A DNA stretch of 26,800 nucleotides from an uncultured Collinsella sp. (GTDB taxonomy: Bacteria; Actinomycetota; Coriobacteriia; Coriobacteriales; Coriobacteriaceae): the NCBI GenBank assembly GCA_900757465.1, contig CAAENY010000052.1, forward strand, positions 1 through 26,800, in the 5' to 3' direction. Under the pieces are notes generated by a model. That model saw only the letters and a program-made list of their open reading frames with translations, was not told where the DNA came from and made no database searches. Below are positions 9,001 to 16,234 of the stretch, piece by piece. The translations under genes and the position numbers were made by a program. Every line of letters starts with the position of its first letter. Position 1 is the stretch's first letter.

Positions 9001-9040
9001 AAAAACGCCGCAACGGGAACAGTCCCGCTGCGACGTTTTT
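9001..9040 (+). terminator. Intrinsic terminator of the LacI gene
   Basis: A long stem runs AAAAACG, CCGCA and CGGGA on one side against TCCCG, TGCG and CGTTTTT on the other, with a short loop and small bulges. It ends in TTTTT a few bases after the stop codon. Confidence 0.85.
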
Positions 9041-9212
9041 GCTGGCCCCACGGGCCTTCCCCATTTAGCCGGACCTGCGGCTACGTATATTTATGGAATG
9101 TAATCCATTTTTCATTAGCTTTTTTGTTAAAATAGACTCAATTCCATATTTTTAGATATTTCCTATAAGTATTGATTTTGCTCCAGTTTTTTCTCGCCAA
9201 GAAAGGGGTTTC

Positions 9213-10418
9213 ATGAATCTGATTGATCGCAAACAGTACCTCGACTGGCTCATTTCGTGGAAAGACTCGCACGTCATCAAGGTCGTTTCGGGCGTGCGAA
9301 GGTCCGGCAAATCAAAGCTATTCGAAATCTACCGCAGCTACCTGCGCGATCATGGAATCACAGGCGGCCAGGTTATATCCCTCAACTTTGAAGACCTGGA
9401 GTTCGAGTCGCTTACGTCGTATAGAGCACTCTACGACTACATTTCCGCCAGACTCGTCCCCGATAAGATGAACTACGTTTTTCTGGACGAGATACAGCAC
9501 GTCGAGCATTTCGAAAAAGCCGTCGACAGTCTTTTTATCAAGGACAATGTCGACCTCTACATAACCGGTTCCAACGCTTATCTGCTCTCGAGCGAGCTGG
9601 CGACTTTGCTCTCCGGCCGCTACGTAGAGCTCAAGATGCTGCCCCTATCCTTTAAAGAGTTTTGCTCGGCAAAAACCAATGACGGAAAGGCTCCCGCGCA
9701 GTTGTTTGACGAGTACATCACCCGGGGCTCTTTTCCCTTTATCGCCGAGACGGGTATTCAGGGACCCCAGGCGCGCGATTATCTTATGAGCCTCTACGAT
9801 ACCATCGTCATACGCGACGTTATCGAACGCCTGAAGGTCTCGGACGTCCCGACCCTGCGCGATATCACCAAGTTCCTACTCCATAGCATTGGAAACCGGA
9901 TCTCGATTAAAAAAATCTCCGACACGCTCTCGTCCAACGGCAACAAAACCGACCAGAAAACCGTAGCCAAATACCTCAAAGGCTTAACAGACAGCCTTGT
10001 GCTGTACTTTGCTCCGCGCTATAACGTGCGCGGTCGGCAGCTTCTTTCAACAAACGGCAAATACTACGCCGTTGACCTTGGACTTAGAGGCGCTCTCGTC
10101 AAAACCCAAAGCAGCGATATCGGTCATATCCTCGAAAATGTTGTTTATCTCGAGCTCCTACGCCGTGGATACGACGTCTACGTGGGCGATATCGACGGCG
10201 GGGAAATTGATTTTGTTGCCCTAAAGTCAGACGAGACAGCCTATTTTCAGGTTTCAGCCACAACGCTCGACGAAACTACCCTCGATCGAGAGTTGGCCCC
10301 CTTTAAGAAAGTCCGAGACAACTACCCCAAGACGCTTCTTACGCTCGACACGCTGTTTGCGGACGCGAACTACGAAGGAGTCCGCAAGCGCAACGTGATC
10401 GACTGGCTCCTGGAGTAA
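9213..10418 (+). CDS. ATP-binding protein, AAA_14/DUF4143 type
   Basis: This 401-residue protein is a typical AAA_14 plus DUF4143 ATPase, a widespread family with no settled role and a patchy distribution suggestive of transfer. The Walker A GVRRSGKS is at residues 27-34 and the Walker B VFLDEIQ at about 89-95. A sensor-like ITGSNAYLLSSELATLLSGR follows at about 120-140. The C-terminal part has a winged-helix-like segment and ends in a PD-(D/E)XK-like core (YLELLRRGYDVYVGD, GEIDFVA, AYFQVS), where the usual Lys of the QxK motif is Ser. AAAGGGG precedes the ATG. The upstream 150 bases are far more AT-rich than the genome around them. The gene stands alone. Confidence 0.88.
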   Translation: MNLIDRKQYLDWLISWKDSHVIKVVSGVRRSGKSKLFEIYRSYLRDHGITGGQVISLNFEDLEFESLTSYRALYDYISARLVPDKMNYVFLDEIQHVEHFEKAVDSLFIKDNVDLYITGSNAYLLSSELATLLSGRYVELKMLPLSFKEFCSAKTNDGKAPAQLFDEYITRGSFPFIAETGIQGPQARDYLMSLYDTIVIRDVIERLKVSDVPTLRDITKFLLHSIGNRISIKKISDTLSSNGNKTDQKTVAKYLKGLTDSLVLYFAPRYNVRGRQLLSTNGKYYAVDLGLRGALVKTQSSDIGHILENVVYLELLRRGYDVYVGDIDGGEIDFVALKSDETAYFQVSATTLDETTLDRELAPFKKVRDNYPKTLLTLDTLFADANYEGVRKRNVIDWLLE

Positions 10419-10486
10419 CTTGTAACGTCATAACCCTCCGCCAGCTCCTTACCAAGGCCGCAGCCCCAGTCGCTTAAAGCACAATG

Positions 10487-10550
10487 CCCCTCTTATCGGC
10501 CAAAACAGCAATCTTGGCGTGATAAGAGGGGCTGACTGCGTCAGCCCCTC
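10487..10550. terminator. Overlapping alternative hairpins between two convergent genes
   Basis: Stem 1 pairs CCCCTCTTATC (10487-10497) with GATAAGAGGGG (10521-10531). Stem 2 pairs GAGGGGCTGAC (10526-10536) with GTCAGCCCCTC (10540-10550). They share 10526-10531 and so exclude each other in one RNA. Downstream T runs are weak. They lie between the convergent ATPase and HAD genes. Confidence 0.55.
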
Positions 10551-10619
10551 CACGCAGGCGCCGTTGCCGCCACCGTCCTGCGGGATCGGGCGCGGGGCAT
10601 GGCGACTCGCGTGCAAACG

Positions 10620-11270
10620 CTAGCGCTCGGCCTTGACCGCCGCCGCCAGATCGAACAGCGTATCGAGCACGGCCTCGCAGCCATCCACCACGTCCTGCGG
10701 CAGCGGCACGATATCGGGGACGGCGAAGACATGGCATCCGGCCGTGATGCCCGAGACGCAGCCGTTGCGTGAATCCTCGACCACGGCACATTCCTCGGGA
10801 GCAAAGCCCGCGCGCTCGCAGGCGAGCAGATACATCTCAGGGTCGGGCTTGCCGTGCACGACGTCCTCGCCACACGTTACCGTTTCAAACTTGTCAAAGA
10901 GGCCAACCATCTTAAGGTTGCGCTCGGCCGTAACGAGGCGCGACGACGTCGCTAGACCCACGTGATAGCCCGCAGCCAGCAGCTCGTCTAGGCACTCGGC
11001 GGCACCGGCCTTAAGTTCCAGTTCGGTCTTGACCATCTCGTCGCGAATCTCCTTGTGGCGACGATAGATCGCCTCGGTGGTTTCATGGCTGCCGTAATGC
11101 TTATCAAGGATGTCCATAACATCGGGCAGCGTGCGGCCGATAAACTGATGGATCAGCGCTTCATCAATCGCGAGCCCCAGCTCAGCGGCGCCTGCCTTCC
11201 AGGCCTTAATCCCCAAACGCTCGGTATCGACCAGCGTTCCATCCATGTCAAAAATAACAGCCTTGATCAT
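10620..11270 (-). CDS. HAD-superfamily phosphatase, beta-phosphoglucomutase-like
   Basis: This 216-residue HAD subfamily-I hydrolase carries motif I MIKAVIFDMDGTLVDTE with the nucleophile Asp8 and the acid/base Asp10. A helical cap follows (about 15-85), then motif II ATSSR, motif III GKPDPEMY and motif IV VVEDSRNG. Such proteins are cytosolic phosphosugar phosphatases or phosphomutases. The DMDGTLVDTE plus GxPxP pattern puts it with the PGMB/GPH-like group, but the substrate cannot be read from sequence. The ATG at 11270 has GAGGGG before it and starts at motif I; the open frame upstream adds 27 residues without support. It is divergent from larE. Confidence 0.9.
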   Translation of the reverse strand: MIKAVIFDMDGTLVDTERLGIKAWKAGAAELGLAIDEALIHQFIGRTLPDVMDILDKHYGSHETTEAIYRRHKEIRDEMVKTELELKAGAAECLDELLAAGYHVGLATSSRLVTAERNLKMVGLFDKFETVTCGEDVVHGKPDPEMYLLACERAGFAPEECAVVEDSRNGCVSGITAGCHVFAVPDIVPLPQDVVDGCEAVLDTLFDLAAAVKAER

Positions 11271-11437
11271 ATCGGTCCCCTCACCGGATTGTGTTACTGC
11301 CACTCTACCGCACTTTACAAACTTGTATATAACGTATATAGCATATTGCACTTTCGTTACATAGATAGAAGTCTTATGGCAAGTAACGCATTAGGATTAT
11401 AGTTTTCGACCGAGTACTCAACGATAAGGATCGTTTC

Positions 11438-12316
11438 ATGATTTTAGACACCACGGCACCCGCAGAGGAGCTTCAAGACAAGCTATCGGCGCTCGAACAC
11501 CTGCTTTTGGCATACGGGCGCGTGGCTATCGGGTTTTCCGGTGGCGTCGACAGCAGCTTTTTGGCCGCCGTATGCGCCCGCATCATGCCTACCAATACCC
11601 TCCTCGTCCATCTCACCACGCCGCTCATCGGCACGCCCGAGCAGGCTTCGTTTGAGCAGTCCGTTGATGGGCAGGCCAATGAGGGGCCGCATTTTAAGCT
11701 CCCCGTGCTCAATCTTTCGGTGGATCAGCTGCAGCTCCCCCAAGTAGCCTGCAACGATGCTAATCGCTGCTACCACTGCAAGCACGCCGGCTTTACCGCC
11801 ATCGTCAACCACGCCAAGTCGCTCGGCTTTCCCACCGTCATCGATGGCAGCAATGCAAGCGATCGCGGTGACTACCGCCCCGGCATGCGTGCGGCAGAAG
11901 AGCTCGGCGTACGCTCACCCCTTATGGAGGTCGGCTTTACCAAGGACGAAGAGCGCGAGCTGCTGCGCGCATGGGGCTATCCCGTTTGGAACCTGCCGGC
12001 GGGAGCATGTCTTGCCACCCGCGTCCCCACGGGCGAGGAACTTACGCGCGAGAAGGTCGATTTAATCCGCGCCTGCGAGGATTACCTGTACGATCTTGAT
12101 CTGGCACAGGTACGCGCGCGCTTGATCGGCGGTTGCATGCATATCGAGGCCGCACCCGCAGATGTCGCCAAGATTGCCGCCCTCGGCGGTGCCGCCGTCG
12201 ACGACAAGGGCAAGACCCCGCTGCCCGCCGTTATCGAGTCCGCGCTGCGCGAGCTGGGCTGCGACCATATCTCCCCCGAGGTCACCCCCTACATCCACGG
12301 CAACATGAATCTTTAG
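11438..12316 (+). CDS. larE: ATP-dependent sacrificial sulfur transferase LarE
   Basis: LarE uses ATP and its own cysteine as sulfur donor to build the nickel-pincer nucleotide cofactor of lactate racemase and related enzymes. In this 292-residue protein the PP-loop SGGVDSS is at residues 34-40. The conserved RCYHCK gives Cys111 and Cys114, and the sacrificial cysteine should be Cys191 in PAGACLATR. AAGGA precedes the ATG. LarA, LarB and LarC are not in the window, so if the cofactor is made they lie elsewhere; the protein might otherwise serve another thiolation. The gene is divergent from the HAD phosphatase. Its stop codon touches the first hairpin of repeat A copy 2. Confidence 0.92.
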   Translation: MILDTTAPAEELQDKLSALEHLLLAYGRVAIGFSGGVDSSFLAAVCARIMPTNTLLVHLTTPLIGTPEQASFEQSVDGQANEGPHFKLPVLNLSVDQLQLPQVACNDANRCYHCKHAGFTAIVNHAKSLGFPTVIDGSNASDRGDYRPGMRAAEELGVRSPLMEVGFTKDEERELLRAWGYPVWNLPAGACLATRVPTGEELTREKVDLIRACEDYLYDLDLAQVRARLIGGCMHIEAAPADVAKIAALGGAAVDDKGKTPLPAVIESALRELGCDHISPEVTPYIHGNMNL

Positions 12317-12465
12317 GTTACGCCGTTTTACAAACGGCGTAACCGCTCGGCGCTGCGCAGGCCCCGGGCACGGCAATCTGACGCTCAACTTCACGGGCGC
12401 GACCAAAAGGTCAGCGCCCGCTTGTTTCACGTCACCTTGCCGCACCCGGAGCCCGCTCGCTCGCA
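12316..12465 (+). repeat. Repeat family A, copy 2 (structured gene-tail element)
   Basis: Hairpin H1 is GGTTACGCCGTTT (12316-12328), loop TAC, AAACGGCGTAACC (12332-12344), a perfect 13-bp stem whose first base is the last base of the larE stop codon. The blocks CTGCGCAGG and AATCTGACGCTCAA follow. H2 is GGGCGCGACC, loop AAAA, GGTC-A-GCGCCC. The element closes with TTTCACGTCACCTTG and CCCGCTCGCT. H1 arms differ from copies 1 and 3 on both sides yet remain paired. Confidence 0.85.
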
Positions 12466-12493
12466 TATGCTCAACCTAGACTGCGTTAACTGA

Positions 12494-12541
12494 CCCACCA
12501 AAAAGGGACAGGCTAATTTTGGCAGGTTTTATCTGGGGAAA
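12494..12541 (+). repeat. Repeat family B, copy 3
   Basis: This copy reads CCCACCAAAA, AGGGACAGGCTAA, TTTTGGCAGG and a tail TTTTATCTGGGGAAA. It has changes in the left arm (CCTGCC to CCCACC) and in the loop. It lies 28 bases after repeat A copy 2. Confidence 0.85.
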
Positions 12542-12554
12542 TATCGCAAGACAA

Positions 12555-12601
12555 TCGCCCCTCTAGCACCCATCCAACTTCGAGAGACACTAGAGGGGCG
12601 A
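12555..12601 (-). terminator. Hairpin, likely terminator of the HTH gene remnant
   Basis: A perfect 12-bp stem, TCGCCCCTCTAG (12555-12566) with CTAGAGGGGCGA (12590-12601), has a 23-base loop. On the minus strand it starts 11 bases past the remnant's stop codon and is followed by TTGTCTTG, consistent with a terminator. Confidence 0.6.
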
Positions 12602-12612
12602 CCCGGCTGCAT

Positions 12613-12744
12613 CTACTTCTTCCGATATCGGCGGTTGCGGCTCGTCGATAAACCCATTACCTCAATGAGTCCTTTATCTGCCATTTTTGGCAGATGGTAA
12701 CGGACGGACGAGATTTGGCATTCCGTCTCTCTAAAACAATAGAT
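12613..12744 (-). pseudogene. Remnant of a winged-helix (Fic/AlbA_2-type C-terminal) protein gene
   Basis: A 43-codon open stretch without an initiator encodes a C-terminal HTH. It includes QISSVRYHLPKMADKGLIEV followed by STSRNRRYRKK. This pattern (helix, recognition helix, KGLIE, then SRNRRYR wing) is typical of the C-terminal winged helix of AlbA_2/AAA_4 ATP-binding proteins and some Fic proteins. All three frames upstream on this strand are closed by stops within the TTAGAGAGA array, so the N-terminal part is lost. The terminator-like hairpin that follows supports this as the true 3' end of a former gene. The exact parent family is uncertain. Confidence 0.55.
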
Positions 12745-12915
12745 TTATCTCTCTAAAGTTTCGTATATCTCTCTAACTTTAGAGAGATAAGCACCTTGTT
12801 TTAGAGAGACATTTAGAGAGATGTATCGAATTCACTGCTAGATTACCTAAGACTATCTCTCTAGCCTACTTTCTCTTTAGAGAGACATTTAGAGAGACGA
12901 GCGTAATCTCTCTAA
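12726..12915. repeat. Array of TTAGAGAGA motifs in both orientations
   Basis: Ten copies of the nonamer TTAGAGAGA or its complement TCTCTCTAA occur in 190 bases; one copy has a single change. Plus-orientation copies start at 12779, 12801, 12813, 12877 and 12889. Complement copies start at 12726, 12748, 12768, 12856 and 12907. Two pairs are direct repeats exactly 12 bases apart (12801/12813 and 12877/12889), each joined by CAT. One pair (12768/12779) forms a palindrome. The stretch is AT-rich and non-coding in the frames checked. Confidence 0.9.
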
Positions 12916-12959
12916 CCATGGGTCCTGCTCTCAAAACGCATACACCCCAACCGCACCCT

Positions 12960-13028
12960 AAGTTGCAGTGGAATAGTTCCTGTTTTGCAGCCTATCGGGC
13001 ATAAACAGGAACTATTCCACCGCAACTT
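12960..13028. repeat. Long imperfect palindrome, 26-base arms
   Basis: The left arm (12960-12985) starts AAGTTGCAGTGG and ends TTCCTGTTT; the right arm (13003-13028) is its reverse complement at 25 of 26 positions. A 17-base loop separates them. There is no T tract, so it is not a typical terminator. It could be a tiny palindromic mobile repeat or a cruciform/RNA processing site. Confidence 0.85.
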
Positions 13029-13053
13029 CGTTTGACGGGCATTGACCCGCAGG

Positions 13054-13101
13054 CCTGCCAAAAAGGGACAGGTTTATTTTGGCAGGTTTTATCTGGGGAA
13101 A
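13054..13101 (+). repeat. Repeat family B, copy 4
   Basis: Arms CCTGCCAAAA and TTTTGGCAGG flank AGGGACAGGTTTA, with the tail TTTTATCTGGGGAAA. It matches copy 1 at all but one position. It lies 25 bases after the long palindrome and just before the EIIA terminator hairpin. Confidence 0.9.
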
Positions 13102-13109
13102 CGCAAACA

Positions 13110-13144
13110 GGGCCGCGACACCCATATGGCGTCGTGGCCCTTTT
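13110..13144. terminator. Terminator hairpin at the end of the sugar operon
   Basis: GGGCCGCGAC (13110-13119) pairs with GTCGTGGCCC (13131-13140) with one G-U pair. TTTT follows on the plus strand, and TGTTTGCG on the minus strand. It lies about 40 bases past the EIIA stop codon and is the likely operon end. Confidence 0.65.
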
Positions 13145-13183
13145 CCTTGGAGAAGGATCGATTGATTGAACGGGACGACCGTT

Positions 13184-13636
13184 CTAGTCTTCGAGTCCGC
13201 TATTGATGAGCTCCGCAATTTCAACGGGATCGGTGCTCGCGCGCACCTTGTCACGGAAGCCGGCGTCCATCAGCATCACGGCAGCCTTGGAGAGCAGACG
13301 CAGATGCGTGGTTCCAGCCTCGCCGGCGGGCACATACAGCGCGAGCGCAACATCGACGGGCACCCCATCGAAGCTCGGCCATTCAACGGGCTCGGCCAGT
13401 TTAAGCACGGCAACACCCGGCGTGTGGATCGCGTCGCTTTTGGCATGCGGAACGGCAAAACCGGCGACGAGGCCGGTCTCGGCCTCGTTCTCGCGGGCAA
13501 TAAAGGCAGCCTCTACGGCAGATGCGTCATCGGCAAAGCCGAGCTCGATGGCCTGCTCGGACAAATAATGCAGAGCGTCCTCGCGCGAGGCGGCGGTATA
13601 CCCGATCGTCACTTGGTTGGCAGATACAAATCCCAT
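13184..13636 (-). CDS. PTS sugar transporter subunit IIA, fructose/mannitol type
   Basis: This 150-residue cytosolic phosphocarrier passes phosphate from HPr to the EIIB domain of the permease. It belongs to the PTS_EIIA_2 family. The phosphorylated His is His64 in GFAVPHAKSDAI, and the rest shows the usual alternating pattern (GVPVDVALALYVP, LRLLSKAAVML). Length and boundaries are normal. AAGGAAGG precedes the ATG, and only 11 bases separate it from the transketolase C-subunit gene. It is the last gene of the operon, so it almost surely serves the EIIBC protein at the operon's front, which has no A domain of its own. Confidence 0.93.
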   Translation of the reverse strand: MGFVSANQVTIGYTAASREDALHYLSEQAIELGFADDASAVEAAFIARENEAETGLVAGFAVPHAKSDAIHTPGVAVLKLAEPVEWPSFDGVPVDVALALYVPAGEAGTTHLRLLSKAAVMLMDAGFRDKVRASTDPVEIAELINSGLED

Positions 13637-13647
13637 GGAAACCTTCC

Positions 13648-14586
13648 TTACAACACAGACCTGACCGCAGCTTCGATGGCGTCGGCGTCCAAACCGTACT
13701 TATGCAGCAAATCGACCGCAGGGCCGGACTCGCCGTACACATCGTGCACGCCGACGCGACGCATCGGCACTGGATGCTGCTCCGCGAGCACCGAGGCAAC
13801 GGCCTCGCCAAGACCGCCGATAATCGAATGCTCCTCGGCAGTGACCACGCGACCGGTCTTCTTGGCGCTGGCAACCACCAGGCGCTCATCGAGCGGCTTG
13901 ATCGTGTGCATGTTGATGACCTCGGCATCGATGCCATCGGCAGCGAGCGCCTCGGCAGCCTCAAGCGCCTCGGCGACCATGAGGCCGCATGCGACGATAG
14001 TCACATCGGACCCCTCGCGCACGACCACGCCGCGACCAATCTTGAACTCATAGCCCTCGTGGTCGTTGATGACCGGTGTTGCCAGACGGCCGAAGCGCAT
14101 ATAGACTGGCCCCTCAAACTCATAGGCGGCGCGCACGCAAGCGCGAGCCTCGATGTCATCGGCGGGAACGATCACCGTCATATCTGGGATCGTGCGCATG
14201 AGCGCGATGTCCTCGCAGCACTGATGTGTGGCGCCGTCTTCACCGACCGAGATGCCCGCATGCGTAGCGCCAATTTTGACGTTGAGGTGCGGATAGCCGA
14301 TGGAGTTACGCACTTGTTCGTACGCGCGGCCGGCGGCGAACATGGCAAAGGTGCTCGCAAAGGCGACGCGACCCGTGGTCGCAATGCCGGCGGCAAGCCC
14401 CATCAAGTTGCTCTCGGCAATGCCGGCGTCGTAGAAGCGCTCAGGGTGAGCGGCCTTAAACTTACCGGTCTGTGTGGCGGCGGCCAGGTCGGCATCGAGC
14501 ACTACAAAGTCATCGCGCTCATTGCCCAGCTCGACAAGTGCCTCGCCGTAGCTAACGCGCGTGGCGACCTTCTTGACGTCTGCCAT
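13648..14586 (-). CDS. Transketolase, C-terminal subunit
   Basis: This 312-residue protein is the second half of a split transketolase, holding the pyrimidine-binding domain (about 1-170) and the C-terminal domain (about 190-312). Visible family stretches are the start YGEALVELG, VVLDADLAAAT, then GISVGEDGATHQCCEDIALMR and IVPADDIEA. TALAEH-like VVTAEEHSIIGGLGEAV lies in the C-terminal domain. With the N-subunit it forms a thiamine-diphosphate enzyme that moves two-carbon units between sugar phosphates. The genes overlap by one base (TAATG), which implies translational coupling and equal amounts of the subunits. Confidence 0.95.
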   Translation of the reverse strand: MADVKKVATRVSYGEALVELGNERDDFVVLDADLAAATQTGKFKAAHPERFYDAGIAESNLMGLAAGIATTGRVAFASTFAMFAAGRAYEQVRNSIGYPHLNVKIGATHAGISVGEDGATHQCCEDIALMRTIPDMTVIVPADDIEARACVRAAYEFEGPVYMRFGRLATPVINDHEGYEFKIGRGVVVREGSDVTIVACGLMVAEALEAAEALAADGIDAEVINMHTIKPLDERLVVASAKKTGRVVTAEEHSIIGGLGEAVASVLAEQHPVPMRRVGVHDVYGESGPAVDLLHKYGLDADAIEAAVRSVL

Positions 14587-15416
14587 TAGAGCTCCTCCCC
14601 TGCTGCTGCGAGCTCGGCCATGGCCTGCTCAAACTGTTCATCGTTGGGCGCCTTGCCGTGCCAGCCCACCTGGTTTTCCATAAAGGAGACGCCCTTGCCC
14701 TTCACCGTCTCGGCGATGATAGCGACGGGCGCGCCGGTCACCTCGCGAGCCTCGGCGAAAGCCGCCTCAATCTGCGCCATGTCATTGCCATCGGCTAGCT
14801 CTATCACATGCCACTTAAAGGCGCGGAACTTGTCGGCAAGCGGCATAGCCGAGTTAACCTCATCGATGCTGCCGTCAATCTGCAAGCCGTTGTGGTCGAC
14901 GACGGCAACAAGATTGTCGAGTGCATGGTTGCCGGCAAACATGGCCGCCTCCCACACCTGGCCTTCCTCGCACTCGCCGTCGCCCAGCAACGTGTAGACA
15001 CGGTAGCTGTCGCCCCAGTGCTTAGCGGCAAGCGCCATTCCAACTGCAGCAGAGATGCCCTGGCCGAGCGATCCGGTGGACATATCAACACCCGGGGTGT
15101 CGTTCATGTTGGGATGGCCCTGCAGTCGGCTGCCAATATGGCGGAGCGTCTCGAGCTCCTCCTTGGGAAAGAATCCGCGTTCGGCGAGCACGGCATAGAG
15201 TGCCGGAGCGCAATGTCCCTTGGAGAGCACAAAGCGATCGCGCTCGGCGCGGCTCGGATTCGCCGGGTCGACATCCATTTCCTCAAAGTAGAGGTAGGTC
15301 ATAATGTCGGCGGCGCCAAGCGATCCGCCCGGATGCCCCGACTTGGCGGCGTGGACGCCCGTGACAATACCGCGGCGAACCTCATTGGCAATCTTGGCCA
15401 GTTCCTGATCGGTCAT
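14586..15416 (-). CDS. Transketolase, N-terminal subunit
   Basis: This 276-residue protein is the thiamine-diphosphate-binding half of a split transketolase. The motif LLGDGECEEG begins near residue 143, and the conserved Asn of the ThDP fold is Asn176 in VVDHNGLQID. SGHPGGSLGAADIM (about 26-39) and LSKGHCAPALYAVL are strongly conserved transketolase signatures. The ATG at 15416 has AGAGGAA in front and matches the family start; an open frame of 20 codons upstream is not needed. It is followed by the C-subunit with a one-base overlap and preceded by transaldolase 62 bases away. Both enzymes belong to the non-oxidative pentose phosphate pathway. Confidence 0.95.
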   Translation of the reverse strand: MTDQELAKIANEVRRGIVTGVHAAKSGHPGGSLGAADIMTYLYFEEMDVDPANPSRAERDRFVLSKGHCAPALYAVLAERGFFPKEELETLRHIGSRLQGHPNMNDTPGVDMSTGSLGQGISAAVGMALAAKHWGDSYRVYTLLGDGECEEGQVWEAAMFAGNHALDNLVAVVDHNGLQIDGSIDEVNSAMPLADKFRAFKWHVIELADGNDMAQIEAAFAEAREVTGAPVAIIAETVKGKGVSFMENQVGWHGKAPNDEQFEQAMAELAAAGEEL

Positions 15417-15478
15417 GGAGTTTCCTCTCTTGAGCACGCCGGCCCGGCATAACAAATGCTGGGCCGGCAGAACCATCG

Positions 15479-16162
15479 TTACTGTGCCTCGACGACCTTT
15501 TTCCAGTCAGCCTCGAACGAGGCAAGGCCCTGGTCGGTCAGCGGGTGATGCAGGCATTTCTTAAGAGCGGCCATGGGGACGGTCGCGATATCGGCACCGA
15601 GCAGCGCCGCCTGGGTCACGTGATTGGGCGTGCGGACAGATGCGGTGATGATCTCGACGGTGTCGTCGACGTTCTTGCCAGTCCAGTCATAGTTCTTGAT
15701 GCAGGTCACAACGTTGTCGAGCTGCGAGATACCGTCCTCGGCGATGTCGTCGAAGCGTCCCACAAACGGGCTGATGTAGCGGGCACCGGCGTTGGCGGCC
15801 ATGAGGGCCTGCGTCGGCGAGAAGACAAGCGTCATGTTGACGCGCACGCCTGCATCGGCCAGCGCGCGGCAGGCGGCGAGGCCGGCCTCGCACACGGGTA
15901 GCTTAACCACGATGTTGGGAGCCAGAGCGGCAAGGCGCTTGCCCTCCTCGATCATGCCCTCGGCAGTGGTCGCGGTGGACTCGGCGGACACGGGCAGGCC
16001 CTCGCAAAGCTCGGCGATCTTGAGCATGTGGGGTTCAAAGTCTGCAAGCTTGCCGCCGGTCTTGGCGTACAGGGACGGGTTGGTGGTTACGCCGGCAAGG
16101 CAGCCCCAGCTCTTGGCCTCGGCGATCTCGTCAAGGTTGGCGGTATCGATAAAGAACTTCAT
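15479..16162 (-). CDS. Transaldolase, MipB/TalC (small) type
   Basis: This 227-residue TIM-barrel enzyme belongs to the small transaldolase / fructose-6-phosphate aldolase group. The Schiff-base lysine is Lys87 in NIVVKLPV. Residue 133 in ISPFVGR is Phe; fructose-6-phosphate aldolases carry Tyr here, so true transaldolase activity (three-carbon transfer) is favoured. The start MKFFIDTANLDEI is typical, and AGGAG stands before the ATG. The gene sits between the GatZ-like gene and the transketolase pair. Repeat A copy 3 fills the gap upstream. Its product would exchange carbon between fructose-6-phosphate, erythrose-4-phosphate and sedoheptulose-7-phosphate. Confidence 0.92.
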   Translation of the reverse strand: MKFFIDTANLDEIAEAKSWGCLAGVTTNPSLYAKTGGKLADFEPHMLKIAELCEGLPVSAESTATTAEGMIEEGKRLAALAPNIVVKLPVCEAGLAACRALADAGVRVNMTLVFSPTQALMAANAGARYISPFVGRFDDIAEDGISQLDNVVTCIKNYDWTGKNVDDTVEIITASVRTPNHVTQAALLGADIATVPMAALKKCLHHPLTDQGLASFEADWKKVVEAQ

Positions 16163-16234
16163 GGTGCAAAACTCCTTCAAATGAATAGCTAGCAATCTAA
16201 GGACAACGGGTCAATCACTGGTTGAACCAACGTC

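Noticed and set aside
12726..12915. CRISPR array
   Set aside because: The repeated unit is only nine bases, occurs in both orientations and has irregular spacing; no cas genes are present.
13012..13254. An 80-codon minus-strand frame
   Set aside because: It spans the palindrome, repeat B copy 4 and the operon terminator, with no ribosome binding site.
15479..16162. Fructose-6-phosphate aldolase instead of transaldolase
   Set aside because: The diagnostic active-site Tyr of that enzyme is Phe here (ISPFVGR), which favours transaldolase.
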